Assembly (NCBI GenBank): GCA_937921835.1
Contig: CAKZVG010000464.1
Span: 1-7,274 of the forward strand
Direction of reading: 5' to 3'
DNA from: an uncultured Bryobacteraceae bacterium
GTDB lineage: Bacteria > Acidobacteriota > Terriglobia > Bryobacterales > Bryobacteraceae
Length of the DNA stretch: 7,274 nucleotides
How positions within the stretch are numbered: position 1 is the stretch's first letter; each line of letters begins with the position of its first letter. A program made the translations under genes and the position numbers. Shown in pieces: positions 6,616-7,274 of the stretch. The notes under the pieces are model-generated. The model had not been told where the DNA came from. It made no database searches and saw only the letters and a program-made list of their open reading frames with translations.

Positions 6616-6924
6616 ATGAACGCGGTCCCGCTGTCGTGGTATCTCATCCTGAGCGCGATCCTGTTCTCGCTCGGCGTGGCCGGGTTCCTGTTCCGCCGCA
6701 ACATCATCACGGTGTTCATGTCCATCGAGTTGATGCTGAACGCGGTGAACCTGGCCTTCATCGCGTTTGCCTACCAGCTCCAGCAGGTGGACGGACACAT
6801 CTTCGCGCTGTTCGTGATGGTGGTGGCGGCGGCGGAGGCGGCGGTCGGGCTGGCGATTATCCTGACGGTCTTCAAGAACCGGACCACGCTGCATATCGAC
6901 GAAGTCAGCTCGCTGAGAAACTGA
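6616..6924 (+). CDS. nuoK: NADH-quinone oxidoreductase subunit K (NuoK, ND4L-like)
   Basis: NuoK is a three-helix membrane subunit beside NuoJ and forms part of the proton path through its buried glutamates. The protein has 102 residues, the standard length. Both key acids are present: E38 in MSIELMLNAVNLAF and E74 in VVAAAEAAVGLAII, equivalent to E. coli E36 and E72. Helices run at about 6-25, 30-52 and 61-86, followed by a short polar tail. The ATG lies one base after the nuoJ stop, and aaaggaaa at 6599-6606 is a reasonable though slightly distant ribosome site. The GCG-rich stretch coding for the alanines around E74 reflects composition only. Confidence 0.97.
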   Translation: MNAVPLSWYLILSAILFSLGVAGFLFRRNIITVFMSIELMLNAVNLAFIAFAYQLQQVDGHIFALFVMVVAAAEAAVGLAIILTVFKNRTTLHIDEVSSLRN

Positions 6925-6925
6925 C

Positions 6926-7274
6926 ATGCAACACCTCTGGCTCATCCCCGCGCTGCCGCTGGCCGGCTTCCTGATCAACGGAATCTTCGGGCGGCGGCTT
7001 TCGAGGAGCATGGTGAACGCGACCGCCATCGGCTCGGTGCTGCTGTCGTTTCTGTGGGTGCTGAAGACGCTGGCGGCGCTGGGCCCGCTTGAGGAGCCGC
7101 ACGTCGAGCGCTATTTCACCTGGATTGAGAGCGGCCCGCTGCGCATCGGCTTCGACCTGATGGCGGACCGCCTCTCGGCGCTGATGATGCTGGTGGTCAC
7201 CGGCGTGGGACTGCTGATCCACATTTACGCCACCGGCTACATGGCGCACGAGGGCGGCTACCACCGCTTCTTTG
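6926..7274 (+). CDS. nuoL: NADH-quinone oxidoreductase subunit L (NuoL, ND5-like), 3' end cut by window
   Basis: NuoL is the distal antiporter-like proton-pumping subunit of the membrane arm. Only the first 116 of roughly 600-700 expected residues are visible; the frame is open to the window edge. The N terminus MQHLWLIPALPLAGFLINGIF forms the first helix, a second hydrophobic segment spans about residues 33-50, and a third starts near ADRLSALMMLVVTGVGLLIH. The pattern of DRLS, then IYATGYM, then a closing HRFF is characteristic of the NuoL N-terminal domain. The ATG at 6926 follows the nuoK stop by one base; only a weak gaga (6914-6917) precedes it. The proton-channel Lys and Glu residues of the antiporter core lie downstream. 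NuoM is related, but the DRLS...YATGYM pattern, the start motif and the position after nuoK favour NuoL. nuoM and nuoN would be expected next. Confidence 0.94.
   Translation, partial: MQHLWLIPALPLAGFLINGIFGRRLSRSMVNATAIGSVLLSFLWVLKTLAALGPLEEPHVERYFTWIESGPLRIGFDLMADRLSALMMLVVTGVGLLIHIYATGYMAHEGGYHRFF

Noticed and set aside
5301..6761. Minus-strand open frame (about 486 codons) opposite nuoH, nuoJ and nuoK
   Set aside because: The translation is dominated by Gln, His and Arg, the reverse complement of hydrophobic membrane-protein codons; no domain is recognisable.

Overview
The window is one continuous, plus-strand piece of an operon for the proton-pumping NADH:quinone oxidoreductase (respiratory complex I, NDH-1). 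The gene order is nuoD (3' part), nuoE, nuoF, nuoG, nuoH, nuoJ, nuoK, nuoL (5' part). The organism is a GC-rich bacterium. The general style of the proteins, including an enlarged NuoH, would fit Acidobacteriota or a similar deep-branching, non-proteobacterial soil or environmental lineage. That placement is a weak guess from protein style; no rRNA or other marker gene is present.

Layout: positions 3-995 hold the C-terminal 330 residues of NuoD, the quinone-site subunit. A 48-base gap with a strong GC hairpin separates it from the electron-input module: nuoE (1044-1526), nuoF (1526-2836) and nuoG (2839-4926). The membrane arm follows: nuoH (4923-6104), nuoJ (6111-6614), nuoK (6616-6924) and nuoL from 6926 to the window edge. 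Spacing after nuoD is very tight: 1- and 4-base overlaps or gaps of 1 to 6 bases. The genes are therefore almost certainly co-transcribed and translationally coupled. No promoter, terminator, RNA gene, mobile element or CRISPR array was seen, and no stretch over 300 bases lacks a gene.

Together, NuoE and NuoF take hydride from NADH (FMN and clusters N1a, N3). NuoG carries electrons through N1b, N5 and N4. NuoB and NuoI, neither in this window, would normally link to quinone at the NuoD/NuoH interface. NuoH, J, K and L couple this to proton pumping.

Three things differ from the textbook operon. (1) nuoI, normally between nuoH and nuoJ, is absent; only 6 bases lie between those genes. (2) NuoG has two complete CxxCxxCxxxC motifs where canonical complex I has ligands for only one cluster (N4). 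With N7 also kept, it is predicted to hold one [2Fe-2S] and four [4Fe-4S] clusters, resembling the ferredoxin-like domains of [FeFe]-hydrogenases. (3) NuoH carries an insertion of roughly 45-60 residues with two extra hydrophobic segments. Otherwise the genes look intact and functional.
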